Below are positions 39,171-47,712 of a stretch of DNA of 64,000 nucleotides, piece after piece (the stretch's first letter is position 1; each line of letters begins with the position of its first letter). Origin of the DNA: an uncultured Clostridia bacterium (lineage in GTDB: Bacteria > Bacillota > Clostridia > Christensenellales > UBA1242). Below the pieces are notes generated by a model, which saw nothing but the letters and a program-made list of their open reading frames with translations, did not search any database and was not told where the DNA came from. Both the position numbers and the translations under genes were made by a program. The stretch lies in the NCBI GenBank assembly GCA_944349375.1, contig CALVMV010000005.1:1-64000 (forward strand). Direction: 5' to 3'.

Positions 39171-40486
39171 TGGGGTTATTCAATTCGTTATCTGAAAGAT
39201 TTAATCACATTTTTTCAAAATTAAAAAATCGTGGCAGATTGACTGAACTTGAAATTAAAGAAGCAATGAGAGAAGTTAGAATGGCTTTGCTTGAAGCTGA
39301 TGTTAACTATCTTGTTGCTAAAGATTTTGTCAAAAATGTTTCTGAAAAAGCTGTCGGAGATGAAGTTTTAAAAAGCCTTACACCATCCCAACAAGTTATA
39401 AAAATTGTAAAAGACGAGTTGACACAGTTAATGTCTTCAAACAATCAAAAACTTCAAGTTTCTTCTGCTCCTCCAACTACCATAATGATGTGTGGTTTAC
39501 AAGGTGCTGGAAAAACTACCATGTGTGCCAAACTTGGTGCTTATCTTAAAAAAAGTGGAAAAAGAACTTTGCTTGTTGCTTGTGATATTTATAGACCAGC
39601 GGCAATTAATCAACTGCAAATCGTTGGGAAACAAGCAAATTTAGAAGTCTTTGAAAAAGGAACTCAAAACCCTGTTAAAACTGCTTCTCAAGCTGTTGAG
39701 TATGCAAAAAAACAAGGCTTTGATACTGTGATTATTGATACAGCAGGAAGATTGCACATTAATAGTGAATTAATGGAAGAACTTAAGCAAATTAAAAACT
39801 CAGTTAAACCTACAGAAATTTTGCTGGTTGTAGATTCTATGACAGGACAAGACGCTGTTACAGTTGCAGATAGTTTTAATAAAGACTTGGATATTACAGG
39901 TGTTGTTTTAACTAAACTTGATGGCGATACTAGAGGGGGTGCTGCATTATCAATCAAAGCTATAACAAGAAAACCTATAAAGTTTACTGGTGTGGGAGAA
40001 AAGATTGGTGATATTGAGCCTTTCTACCCGGAAAGAATTGCTAGCAGAATTTTAGGAATGGGTGATGTTTTATCTCTAATTGAAAAAGCACAAGAAGCTG
40101 TTAGCGAAGAAGAAGCTAAACAGTTAGAGAAAAAATTTAGAGAAAATTCTTTCACTTTTGATGATTATTTAAGGCAAATAGAAAGCATTAAAAAAATGGG
40201 TAATATAAAAGATCTATTGTCCATGATTCCAGGAATTGGTGGAAAAATCAAAAACCTAGATATTGACGAACATCAGATTTTGGTGAACAAAGCAATAATT
40301 CAATCGATGACGCCCAAAGAAAGATTGATGCCAGATATTATAAAGGCTAGTCGAAGACAGAGAATTGCAAAAGGAAGTGGAACTTCTGTTCAGCAAGTTA
40401 ATCAACTTCTTAAGCAATTTGAACAATCAAAAGAAATGATGAAACAATTTAAAAATGGAAAATTCAAAAATTTAAATATTAGATAA
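39170..40486 (+). CDS. ffh: Signal recognition particle protein Ffh
   Basis: A 438-residue SRP54 GTPase that delivers nascent membrane proteins to FtsY. N domain 1-90, then G1 GLQGAGKTT (about 106-114), DTAGR, TKLDGD and the Met-rich M domain from about 300, which ends FKNGKFKNLNIR. The length is normal. The SRP RNA gene is not in this window. It is followed by rpsP after 50 bases, in the usual order. Confidence 0.97.
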   Translation: MGLFNSLSERFNHIFSKLKNRGRLTELEIKEAMREVRMALLEADVNYLVAKDFVKNVSEKAVGDEVLKSLTPSQQVIKIVKDELTQLMSSNNQKLQVSSAPPTTIMMCGLQGAGKTTMCAKLGAYLKKSGKRTLLVACDIYRPAAINQLQIVGKQANLEVFEKGTQNPVKTASQAVEYAKKQGFDTVIIDTAGRLHINSELMEELKQIKNSVKPTEILLVVDSMTGQDAVTVADSFNKDLDITGVVLTKLDGDTRGGAALSIKAITRKPIKFTGVGEKIGDIEPFYPERIASRILGMGDVLSLIEKAQEAVSEEEAKQLEKKFRENSFTFDDYLRQIESIKKMGNIKDLLSMIPGIGGKIKNLDIDEHQILVNKAIIQSMTPKERLMPDIIKASRRQRIAKGSGTSVQQVNQLLKQFEQSKEMMKQFKNGKFKNLNIR

Positions 40487-40536
40487 TGGTATATCATTGC
40501 GCAAGCAATTTTATATAAATTTTAAAGGAGGAAAAA

Positions 40537-40785
40537 ATGGCAGTAAAAATTAGACTTACAAGACTTGGAGATAAAAAATCTCCATTCTACAGAGTTGTAG
40601 TAGCTGATTCAAGAGCACCTAGAGATGGAAAGTTTATTGATAACATCGGAACTTACAATCCACTTACTGACCCAGCAGAAATCAAAATTGATGCTGAAAA
40701 GGCAGAAAAATGGTTGAAAAATGGTGCTACACCTACTGATACAGCAAAACAATTACTTGTAAAAAGCGGAATTATCAAAAAATAA
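40537..40785 (+). CDS. rpsP: Ribosomal protein S16
   Basis: An 82-residue 30S subunit protein. The start [30 protein letters not shown] is the family signature, with [22 protein letters not shown] 8 bases upstream is a very strong ribosome site. Part of the ffh-trmD operon. Confidence 0.98.
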   Translation: MAVKIRLTRLGDKKSPFYRVVVADSRAPRDGKFIDNIGTYNPLTDPAEIKIDAEKAEKWLKNGATPTDTAKQLLVKSGIIKK

Positions 40786-40796
40786 GGAGTAATGTT

Positions 40797-41030
40797 ATGG
40801 TTGAACTTGTAGAATTTTTGGTAAAAAAACTTGTTGATGATGAAGATGCTGTTAAAGTTTCGCAAGAAGAAAACGAAAATGGCGAAATTATTATCCATGT
40901 TACAGTAAATGAAAGTGATATGGGTAAAGTTATTGGCAGAAATGGAAAAGTTGCCTCTGCTATAAGAACTTTCGTAAAATCAGTTTCTTCTCGTTCGCAC
41001 AAAAAAGTTTTTGTTAAATTCGGAGAGTAA
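40797..41030 (+). CDS. khpA: KH-domain RNA-binding protein KhpA
   Basis: A 77-residue KH-domain RNA-binding protein. The RNA-binding loop GxxG is IGRNGK in DMGKVIGRNGKVASAIRTFVKS (about 45-60). It usually forms a heterodimer with KhpB and lies between rpsP and rimM, as here. AAGGAG 10 bases upstream. It starts 11 bases after rpsP. Confidence 0.93.
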   Translation: MVELVEFLVKKLVDDEDAVKVSQEENENGEIIIHVTVNESDMGKVIGRNGKVASAIRTFVKSVSSRSHKKVFVKFGE

Positions 41031-41032
41031 GA

Positions 41033-41521
41033 GTGCAAATTGAAATTGCTAAAATTTTAAAACCACAAGGGATTAAGGGAGAAATTAAAGCTCTCCCTTT
41101 AACTAATCTTTTGTCTGTTTACAAAAAAATGAAAACTTGCTTTATTGAAGGACAGGAGTATCAAATTGCTAGTCTTTCTTTAAGGCAGGATTTTTTGTAT
41201 ATAAAACTTGCTGGTATAGTTGACCGTAATCAAGCAGAGTTATTAAGAAATAAAATCATTTTTATTGATAGAGAGCTATTAGAAAATGAAAAAGAAGAAG
41301 GACAATTCCTTATTGATGAACTTATTGGAATGCTTTTATATAATGAAAAAGGTGATTATGTTGGGCAAATAGTAGATGTTGTAAACTATGGGGCTTGTGA
41401 TGTTTTTATTATAGAAAAAGAAGGCCGCAAAATGGAAGCTCCTTATGTTGATGATGTTTTTGTCGCAAAAGATAACAAATTAATTGTAAATCAGCAAAAA
41501 TTTGAAGAGGTTTGCGTATGA
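41033..41521 (+). CDS. rimM: Ribosome maturation factor RimM
   Basis: A 162-residue 16S rRNA processing factor that binds S19 in 30S assembly. It has the N-terminal RimM fold (IAKILKPQGIKGEIKALPLT) and the PRC-barrel (ELIGMLLYNEKGDYVGQIVDV, APYVDDVF). GTG start with GGAGAG upstream, 2 bases after khpA. It overlaps trmD by 4 bases (ATGA). Confidence 0.93.
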   Translation: MQIEIAKILKPQGIKGEIKALPLTNLLSVYKKMKTCFIEGQEYQIASLSLRQDFLYIKLAGIVDRNQAELLRNKIIFIDRELLENEKEEGQFLIDELIGMLLYNEKGDYVGQIVDVVNYGACDVFIIEKEGRKMEAPYVDDVFVAKDNKLIVNQQKFEEVCV

Positions 41522-42183
41522 AAATTAATATTTTATCTCTATTTCCAGACGCATTTTCATACCTTAACGAAAGTATTATAAAGCGAGCTAAAGAAAAAAA
41601 CTTATTAGAAATAACAATCTCAAATATTCGAGATTTTTCTAAAGATAAGCATAAAAAATGTGATGATTATCCTTTTGGGGGTGGTGCTGGAATGCTTATG
41701 AGTATTCAACCAGTTTTTGATGCTATCAAATCAGTAAAAAAAAGAAATAGTGTTATAATCTTCCCTTCTCCAAGTGGAAAAGTCTTTACTCATGAAGATG
41801 CAAAAGAATTATCTTTAAACAAACATATAATTTTTGTTTGTGGACATTATGAAGGAGTAGATGAAAGACTTTTTGAATTATTTGATATTAAAAAATATTC
41901 AATTGGGGATTATGTTTTGACTGGTGGAGAATTGCCAACAATGGTTATGATTGATGCTATTTCAAGGCAAATTGATGGCGTTTTGACAAAGGATAGTCTT
42001 AATGAAGAAAGTTTTACAGACAACCTACTTGAATATCCACAATACACAAGACCTGCAGTGTTTAAAGGGGAAAAAGTCCCTGAAGTTTTGCTTTCTGGAA
42101 ATCATCAAGAAATTGCAAAATGGAGAAAAGAGAAATCTTTAGAGCAAACAATAAAGAATAGACCTGATTTAATTAACAAATAA
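41518..42183 (+). CDS. trmD: tRNA (guanine37-N1)-methyltransferase TrmD
   Basis: A 221-residue SPOUT methyltransferase that makes m1G37. It shows YPFGGGAGML, VCGHYEGVDER and SIGDYVLTGGELP, the knot and SAM site. The ATG at 41518 overlaps the rimM stop. rplS (L19), which normally follows trmD in Bacillota, is not here; rbgA follows directly after 22 bases. Confidence 0.96.
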   Translation: MKINILSLFPDAFSYLNESIIKRAKEKNLLEITISNIRDFSKDKHKKCDDYPFGGGAGMLMSIQPVFDAIKSVKKRNSVIIFPSPSGKVFTHEDAKELSLNKHIIFVCGHYEGVDERLFELFDIKKYSIGDYVLTGGELPTMVMIDAISRQIDGVLTKDSLNEESFTDNLLEYPQYTRPAVFKGEKVPEVLLSGNHQEIAKWRKEKSLEQTIKNRPDLINK

Positions 42184-42205
42184 AATTTTTACAAAAGGAA
42201 AATAG

Positions 42206-43027
42206 ATGACTAATTCAAAAATAAATTGGTTTCCTGGTCATATGACAAAGGCATTGAAAGAAATGAAATCAATATTACCTAATATTGATGTTATTTTGTA
42301 TGTGCTTGATAGTAGAGCACCTATTTCATCTATTAATCCATCTTTAAATAAACTCGCTCAAGGGAAAAAGATTCTATATGTTTTTAACAAATTGGATATG
42401 GCTGATGAGGGCAAGGTAAAAACAATCGCAGAAAAGTTCAAAACTAACGAAAGTGATTATCTTTGTATCAATAGCACTATGTCAGGAACAAGTAACTTAA
42501 TTAAAAATAAGATTTTGGTTTTGGTAAAAGAGAAGATAGAAAAATATAAGCAAAAAGGAATTAAAATAACTGTCAGAGCTATGGTGGTTGGAATACCTAA
42601 TTCTGGAAAAAGCACTTTAATCAACAACCTTTGTGGTAAGGCAAAAACCATAACAGGCAATAAACCGGGCGTGACCAAAGGTATGCAATGGCTTAATATT
42701 GGCAACAACATTGAAATTTGTGATACACCAGGAACTTTATATCCAAATCTAAACGATCAAAAAGTTGCAAAAAAACTTGCATTCATAGGAAGTATTAAGG
42801 ATAATATTATAGATCAGATAGATTTAGCTAATGATTTGATTTCGATCTTAATAAACCAATATAAAAACGAGTTTGAAAAAAGATATAATGGAGCTAAAAC
42901 TCTTGAAGAAATCGCAACTAAAAGAGGTTATGTTATTGCAGGTGGAGAGAAAGATATCGAACGCACCGCTGTTGCTGTAATAGATGATTTTAGAAAGTGC
43001 AGAATTGGGAGAATAACATTAGATTAA
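42206..43027 (+). CDS. rbgA: Ribosome biogenesis GTPase RbgA (YlqF)
   Basis: A 273-residue circularly permuted GTPase needed for 50S assembly. The order is G4 (NKLDMAD, about 57-63), then G1 GIPNSGKST (about 130-138), then G3 DTPG (about 172-175). The start INWFPGHMTKALKEM is the RbgA signature. A C-terminal domain of about 80 residues follows. AAAGGAA lies upstream. It overlaps yraN by one base. Confidence 0.95.
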   Translation: MTNSKINWFPGHMTKALKEMKSILPNIDVILYVLDSRAPISSINPSLNKLAQGKKILYVFNKLDMADEGKVKTIAEKFKTNESDYLCINSTMSGTSNLIKNKILVLVKEKIEKYKQKGIKITVRAMVVGIPNSGKSTLINNLCGKAKTITGNKPGVTKGMQWLNIGNNIEICDTPGTLYPNLNDQKVAKKLAFIGSIKDNIIDQIDLANDLISILINQYKNEFEKRYNGAKTLEEIATKRGYVIAGGEKDIERTAVAVIDDFRKCRIGRITLD

Positions 43028-43377
43028 TGAAACAAAGAAACAAAATTGAGGGTGAGAAAGGAGAAATTCTAGCTTGTCAATATCTTAAAAAGAACAATTA
43101 TAAAATTTTGCAAACCAATTATAAAAATAAAATTGGAGAAATTGACATTATAGCTGAAAAAAATGGAAAGATATGTTTTGTTGAAGTTAAAGAGCGTAAT
43201 TCGAATAGGTTTGGATTGCCATGTGAAGCTGTAAATAGACAAAAACAAATCAAAATTTTAAAAGTGGCACAATTATATTTGATAAAAAATAAAATTTTTG
43301 AAAGAGAAATTTCATTTTCTGTCTTAGAAATATTAGATGGAAAAATCAACTTGATTGAAAATGCATTTGAGTTATAA
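43027..43377 (+). CDS. yraN: UPF0102 family endonuclease-fold protein YraN
   Basis: A 116-residue protein of UPF0102, a small restriction-endonuclease-fold family. The start KIEGEKGEILACQYLKKNN and the active-site-like GEIDIIAEKNGKICFVEVKERN (E-x-D-...-E-V-K) are seen. The biological role is not settled. It follows rbgA by overlap; rnhB, often between them, is absent. It ends the operon. Confidence 0.92.
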   Translation: MKQRNKIEGEKGEILACQYLKKNNYKILQTNYKNKIGEIDIIAEKNGKICFVEVKERNSNRFGLPCEAVNRQKQIKILKVAQLYLIKNKIFEREISFSVLEILDGKINLIENAFEL

Positions 43378-43436
43378 AACAACGGGTTTAAAATTCGTGG
43401 AGTAGGTTAATAATATTTTAAAAGGAAAAATAAAAT

Positions 43437-43943
43437 ATGAAAAAACTATGCTCTTTTTTTGTTTTGTGTTTATGTTTTTTATTGTCAGCTTGCGAAGATT
43501 CGCTAAAAGTTAGGGGCGCAAGTATAAGTGAAATCACTTCAGTAGGTAGTTCAAATTATGGGGTATGTGTATCATTTGCTCAAGATTCTCGTTTAGAAAA
43601 ACTTGGAGTAGATGTCCAACTAAGATTTGAAAAAACAGGAGCAATAACTTTTTGGGAAGAAAATCAACAAAAGCAAGTATTTAAAATAAATGAAGCAGAT
43701 GTTTGGTATTCTTTAACTAATTTAATTGCATTATCAAATGAAAAGGAAGGACAAGAAGAATTTGTTTTGCATAAAGATGCTGTAAATCATAATTATCTAT
43801 TTTCGTCTGAAAAAGATAACACTATTTCAATCAGAGTTGTTGCTGGAGAAGTGATAAGAAACTCACAAGATACTGGATATATTTTGGCTGAAACTATGTC
43901 AATTAGTGATATTTTTAAATTAAAAATCGAATCAAAAAAGTAG
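43437..43943 (+). CDS. Small lipoprotein, unknown function
   Basis: A 168-residue lipoprotein. The signal sequence ends at LLSAC (Cys19). The mature part has no recognisable domain; it is polar, with several short strands (VDVQLRFEKTGAITFWEEN). AAAGGA lies upstream of the ATG. It is separate from the yraN operon and precedes the solitary ABC ATPase by 80 bases, with a weak terminator between them. Confidence 0.75.
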   Translation: MKKLCSFFVLCLCFLLSACEDSLKVRGASISEITSVGSSNYGVCVSFAQDSRLEKLGVDVQLRFEKTGAITFWEENQQKQVFKINEADVWYSLTNLIALSNEKEGQEEFVLHKDAVNHNYLFSSEKDNTISIRVVAGEVIRNSQDTGYILAETMSISDIFKLKIESKK

Positions 43944-43944
43944 T

Positions 43945-43981
43945 AAAAGCAAAAATTTTAAATATTTGCTTTTATTTTTTT
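43945..43981 (+). terminator. Terminator after the lipoprotein
   Basis: AAAAGCAAA and TTTGCTTTT pair around an A/T-rich loop, followed by T. All but two of the pairs are A-T, so it is weak. Confidence 0.6.
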
Positions 43982-44023
43982 ATAAAATATAGTAATATAT
44001 TTGTGAATTAATTAAGGTGGTTT

Positions 44024-44671
44024 ATGGTAGAAATTAAAAATCTTTTTCTTAAATATACTAGAGAATATTATGCTTTGTATGATATTAATTTAAATATTGA
44101 AGATGGTGAGGCTGTCTCTTTTGTTGGCGAAGATGAAAGTGGGAAAACTTCGCTTTTAAGAATACTTGCAAAACTAGAAAAGCCTACCAAAGGGCAAGTT
44201 TATATTAGAGAAATTCCTCTTGAAAAATTAAATTTTAGAACAGATCTGCAAATGGGATATGTTCCTGCAAGCCCTGTGTTTTTAGAAAAAAAATCTGTTT
44301 ATGAAAACTTTAAATATATTTTAAAGAATTGGGGCTTTACAGAAAGTGAAATTGAAAACAAGATAAACAAAGTAATTATTGAGTTTGCTATAGAAAAAAT
44401 TAAGGATACAAAAGTTAAAGATTTGTCCTTAGAAGAAAAATATGTTTTATCGCTTATCAGATTGTCCTTTAGAGAATTAGATCTTTTAATGGTTGACAAC
44501 ATTTTCGACAAATTGAGTGAGCCAACAATGGATGTCGTCTGCGACCTTATAAAGAAAATGAAGAACAAAAAAACGACCCTTATTGTTGCTACTACAAAAC
44601 CAGAAATAGCGCAGAAATTTGCTAAAAGGTCAATTTATTTTAAAAATGGCTCAATTGTTGATAACTTATAA
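44024..44671 (+). CDS. Degenerate solitary ABC-type ATPase
   Basis: A 215-residue ABC nucleotide-binding protein with no permease next to it. Walker A is GEDESGKTS (about 35-43). The signature is LSLEEKYVLSLIRLSF in place of LSGGQ. Walker B is LDLLMVDNIFDKL, so the catalytic Glu after the Asp is Asn. The H-loop His is replaced in IVATTKPE. It should bind nucleotide but hydrolyse it poorly, if at all. It may be a regulatory or structural subunit. GGTGG precedes the ATG. Confidence 0.78.
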   Translation: MVEIKNLFLKYTREYYALYDINLNIEDGEAVSFVGEDESGKTSLLRILAKLEKPTKGQVYIREIPLEKLNFRTDLQMGYVPASPVFLEKKSVYENFKYILKNWGFTESEIENKINKVIIEFAIEKIKDTKVKDLSLEEKYVLSLIRLSFRELDLLMVDNIFDKLSEPTMDVVCDLIKKMKNKKTTLIVATTKPEIAQKFAKRSIYFKNGSIVDNL

Positions 44672-44688
44672 TTTTAATAAATGGAATA

Positions 44689-45042
44689 TTAAATGATAAT
44701 TTCATCGTCTATGGGCGATGATTTTTTTTCTGTATTTTTGCTATTATTTTGTGCTGTAAATATTGATGAAAGAGAAGATAAATCTGCGTTTTTTCCAAGT
44801 GCAGAGGCAAGTAGTGATAGCATATTTTGAGGCATTATATTTGATTGATTGTTGTTTTGAAAATCTTGATTTTGGTATGCTTCTTCTGGAAAACTTTGTG
44901 CATATGTTGGACTAGTATTTTGAAAATTGTTTTGTCCATTATTTTGAAAATTTTGCAGATTTTGAAAGTTAGGCATTTGAAAGTTCTGCCCAAAATTTCC
45001 GCTTAATAATGATGATAACATTTGCAAAAGGTTATTATTCAT
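44689..45042 (-). CDS. N/Q-rich low-complexity protein
   Basis: A 117-residue protein dominated by Asn, Gln, Phe and Ser. A short hydrophobic helix at each end (NNLLQMLSSLLSG near the start and QNMLSLLASALGK near 76-88) encloses a FQNNGQNNFQN-like centre. There is no export signal. The start at 45042 gives MNNNLLQM; no good ribosome site precedes it, and a TAGAAT-like box lies 10 bases upstream. It is divergent from the 89-residue gene at 45122. The composition is prion-like and could favour self-assembly. No known family. Confidence 0.55.
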   Translation of the reverse strand: MNNNLLQMLSSLLSGNFGQNFQMPNFQNLQNFQNNGQNNFQNTSPTYAQSFPEEAYQNQDFQNNNQSNIMPQNMLSLLASALGKNADLSSLSSIFTAQNNSKNTEKKSSPIDDEIII

Positions 45043-45121
45043 GTTTATATATATTCTAAAAAATAAGATATTGTTAAAGTTTTTTCTTTTTGTTTCATAT
45101 ATTGAACTAGAGGAGTAAAAT

Positions 45122-45391
45122 ATGGCAAAATTATCAGATTTTAAAAATTGTAATAATAATTGCAAAAACGAAAGCAAAGTTGATGAAAAAACTTTAAACG
45201 ATATATATTCAAAATATAAAGATTTCTCACAAGATGATTTGTTTTCAACACTTATGAATGAAGTTGCAAAGCAAAAAGAGAACGGAACATTCGATTATGT
45301 AGCGCTTGAAAATATGGTGAATAGTTTAGAAGGAACAATGCCAAAAGAAAATTTTGAAAATATCAAAAGGATTTTGAACCGTTTAAAATGA
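45122..45391 (+). CDS. Small protein coupled to the subtilisin gene
   Basis: An 89-residue protein of unknown family. After an N-terminal stretch with two Cys (KNCNNNCKN), the rest is helical: LNDIYSKYKDFSQDDLFSTLMNEVAKQKENG and a closing LEGTMPKENFENIKRILNRL. It overlaps the S8 peptidase gene by 4 bases (ATGA), so the two are translated together. It could be an inhibitor, chaperone or substrate of the peptidase; this is inferred from coupling only. GAGGAG lies upstream of the ATG. Confidence 0.7.
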   Translation: MAKLSDFKNCNNNCKNESKVDEKTLNDIYSKYKDFSQDDLFSTLMNEVAKQKENGTFDYVALENMVNSLEGTMPKENFENIKRILNRLK

Positions 45392-46536
45392 ATAAACAAA
45401 AGATAGATAAAACTTTGCAAAGTCTTGTTAATGCTTTGGGAACAAACAAAAAAATAGATTGTATAGTTAAAGCTTATGATTATGAAAGGCTAAAAAAAAT
45501 ACTTTTACATAAAAATATTCAAATAAATAATGAATATTTATTCATAAAATCATTTGCTGTCAGCCTTACGGGTAATGATATTAATTTATTAAGCAATATG
45601 TCGCAAGTAAATATGATTTATTCTATTTGCACTGCTTCAGCACTCATGAATGTTGCAAAAAAAATTTTAAATGTAGAAAATTTAGAGCTTTCTGGGAAAG
45701 GTATTAATATTGCATTTATAGATACCGGGATTAGCAACCATGTAGATTTTTGTATTTCAAACAAAAGAATAATTTTCTTTAAAGATTTTGTTAATGGTCG
45801 AGAAAATTGTTATGATGACAATGGTCATGGGACATTTGTTGCAGGTGTTTGTTGTGGGAACGGTATGCTTTCAGGAGGTAAGTATTCAGGTATTGCTCCA
45901 CAATCTAACATTATCGGTTTAAAAGCTTTGTCTTCAAAAGGTGAAGCCGGGGCAGATAAAATTTTAGAGGCTATGCAATGGGTTTATGAAAATCATAAAA
46001 AATATAAAATAAGAATAGTTTGCATGAGCTTTGGCTCTGAACCCTTAGGGTATAATGATCCTATTATGAGTGGGGCAGAAGCTTTATGGAAAGAGGGGGT
46101 TGTTGTTGTCGCTGCAGCAGGCAATAGTGGCCCAGAATTTCAAACAATAAAAAGCCCTGGAGTGTCAAGCAGAATTATTACTGTTGGAGGTTTTGATGAC
46201 AACCGCATCAATGAAAATGAGTTTGATGAAAAGTTTTTTGAGGTTGCAAGTTTTTCATCTAGGGGACCTTCTTTTAATAGATTTAAACCAGATCTTGTAG
46301 CACCAAGTGTAGATATAATTTCTTGTGGAGTGGATAATGATTATGTTAAATTAAGTGGAACAAGTGTTGCTACTCCTATGATAGCTGGAATATGTTCATT
46401 AATTTTAGAAGATAATCCAAATTTAAATCCTGCGCAAGTTAAAAACAAAGTCATGGCATTATGTAAGCCAATATGTTTTAATAAAAATTTAGAAGGCTTT
46501 GGATATCCTTTAATAAAAACAAAAATTTTTAATTAA
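45388..46536 (+). CDS. Intracellular subtilisin-family serine peptidase (S8)
   Basis: A 382-residue subtilase. Catalytic Asp is in IAFIDTGISNHVDF (about 112), His in DDNGHGTFVAG (about 148), oxyanion Asn in AAAGNSGP and Ser in LSGTSVATPMIAG (about 326). About 100 residues precede the Asp and look like an I9-type propeptide. No signal peptide or membrane segment is present, so it probably acts in the cytoplasm. It is translationally coupled to the 89-residue gene before it. Confidence 0.92.
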   Translation: MNKQKIDKTLQSLVNALGTNKKIDCIVKAYDYERLKKILLHKNIQINNEYLFIKSFAVSLTGNDINLLSNMSQVNMIYSICTASALMNVAKKILNVENLELSGKGINIAFIDTGISNHVDFCISNKRIIFFKDFVNGRENCYDDNGHGTFVAGVCCGNGMLSGGKYSGIAPQSNIIGLKALSSKGEAGADKILEAMQWVYENHKKYKIRIVCMSFGSEPLGYNDPIMSGAEALWKEGVVVVAAAGNSGPEFQTIKSPGVSSRIITVGGFDDNRINENEFDEKFFEVASFSSRGPSFNRFKPDLVAPSVDIISCGVDNDYVKLSGTSVATPMIAGICSLILEDNPNLNPAQVKNKVMALCKPICFNKNLEGFGYPLIKTKIFN

Positions 46537-46623
46537 ATAATAAACTAATAAAATTTACAAAATATTTATTTTTCTTTATGCATTTTAAATCAAATATGTT
46601 ATAATAAACAAAAGGAAGGCAAA

Positions 46624-47670
46624 ATGCTAGAGTTAAAAGAATTAGTAAATAATTATATTAATAACAATCTTTTAAATTTAACTAATATCAATATAGATCT
46701 TAATTGTAAAATGATTAATAGGCTTTTTTCAAAAAAATTTAGAAAATATTCTATTGATCCGCAAGTAAAGATTGATGTAGAAAAAAAATTAAATAATATA
46801 ATTGATAGAAAATTACCTTTAAATTTTATTCCTTCTTTTGGAGGATATAAACATTGGTGGTCTCCTTCTTATCCTACAATAGATTGGGCTGAGATTTTTA
46901 ATATGAAATTTATGCTAGAATATTTGTCTCCAATATGTGCTAATTACAAAGAAAATACTTCTTCAATAGAATATGAAAGTGAAGAAATTATTTTAAGTGA
47001 ATTAAACAATGTCCCGCAAAATGGTTTAGATGAATACACAAAAACATTTAGAAAAGCTTTAGAGTACTTTAATAGTAATCAACATCTTGTAAAATTTAAG
47101 TTAAGTTTGGCAAGAGAACAATATGAAAAATATAATTTTAATAAACAAAAATTATTGGCTAGAATAAATGAAATGATGCCAGAATACACCAATAGGTTTA
47201 ATTCTTACTCTATTGATGAACAAGAAAAAAGAATAAATAAGGCAAGAACAAATTTTAAACTTGATGGAGTTTTAGATTATACATCATTATCAAATGCAGA
47301 AAAAGAAAACTTATATAAATTTTCTAGGATTTTTAATGAAGCATTTTTAGATGCAGATTATGAAGTTCGAGGAAATGATTTTTTTGAAAAAGAAAATAAT
47401 ATTCCACTTTTATTTTCTTTTGGGTTAGGACCAGGGGGAGAAAATTGGTTGCACATTGGTTCTAGTAAATCATCCATGACAGATTTTTGGGCAGGGACTG
47501 GAATTTTAGAAATAAGAGATAATGGACAAATAATAGAAAGAATTTTAAGCAGAAAACAATATGAAGAAATACAAAAGGATTTGATAAAAATTGATATTAA
47601 TTCTCCTTTGTCAGATATTTGCGTTCCACTAACATACATATATGTTTACAAAGGGGAATTGAAATTTTAA
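46624..47670 (+). CDS. Hypothetical protein, unknown function
   Basis: A 348-residue protein that I do not recognise. Notable parts are FIPSFGGYKHWWSPSYPTIDW (about 60-80), AEIFNMKFMLEYLSPI, a helical centre with many Lys and Asn, and LLFSFGLGPGGENWLHIGSS near 260-280. The fixed Gly/Trp/Pro motifs suggest an enzyme. No membrane segments. AAGGAAGG lies upstream, after a TATAAT at about 46602. It is convergent with murG. Confidence 0.7.
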   Translation: MLELKELVNNYINNNLLNLTNINIDLNCKMINRLFSKKFRKYSIDPQVKIDVEKKLNNIIDRKLPLNFIPSFGGYKHWWSPSYPTIDWAEIFNMKFMLEYLSPICANYKENTSSIEYESEEIILSELNNVPQNGLDEYTKTFRKALEYFNSNQHLVKFKLSLAREQYEKYNFNKQKLLARINEMMPEYTNRFNSYSIDEQEKRINKARTNFKLDGVLDYTSLSNAEKENLYKFSRIFNEAFLDADYEVRGNDFFEKENNIPLLFSFGLGPGGENWLHIGSSKSSMTDFWAGTGILEIRDNGQIIERILSRKQYEEIQKDLIKIDINSPLSDICVPLTYIYVYKGELKF

Positions 47671-47712
47671 TATATAGTATAATGTCGAGATCTTTTAATT
47701 ATTGATTTTTAA

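Noticed and set aside
40497..40510. Hairpin ATTGC-GCAA-GCAAT before rpsP as a regulatory element
   Set aside because: Short, no T run and no known S16 leader structure; could be chance in A/T-rich DNA.
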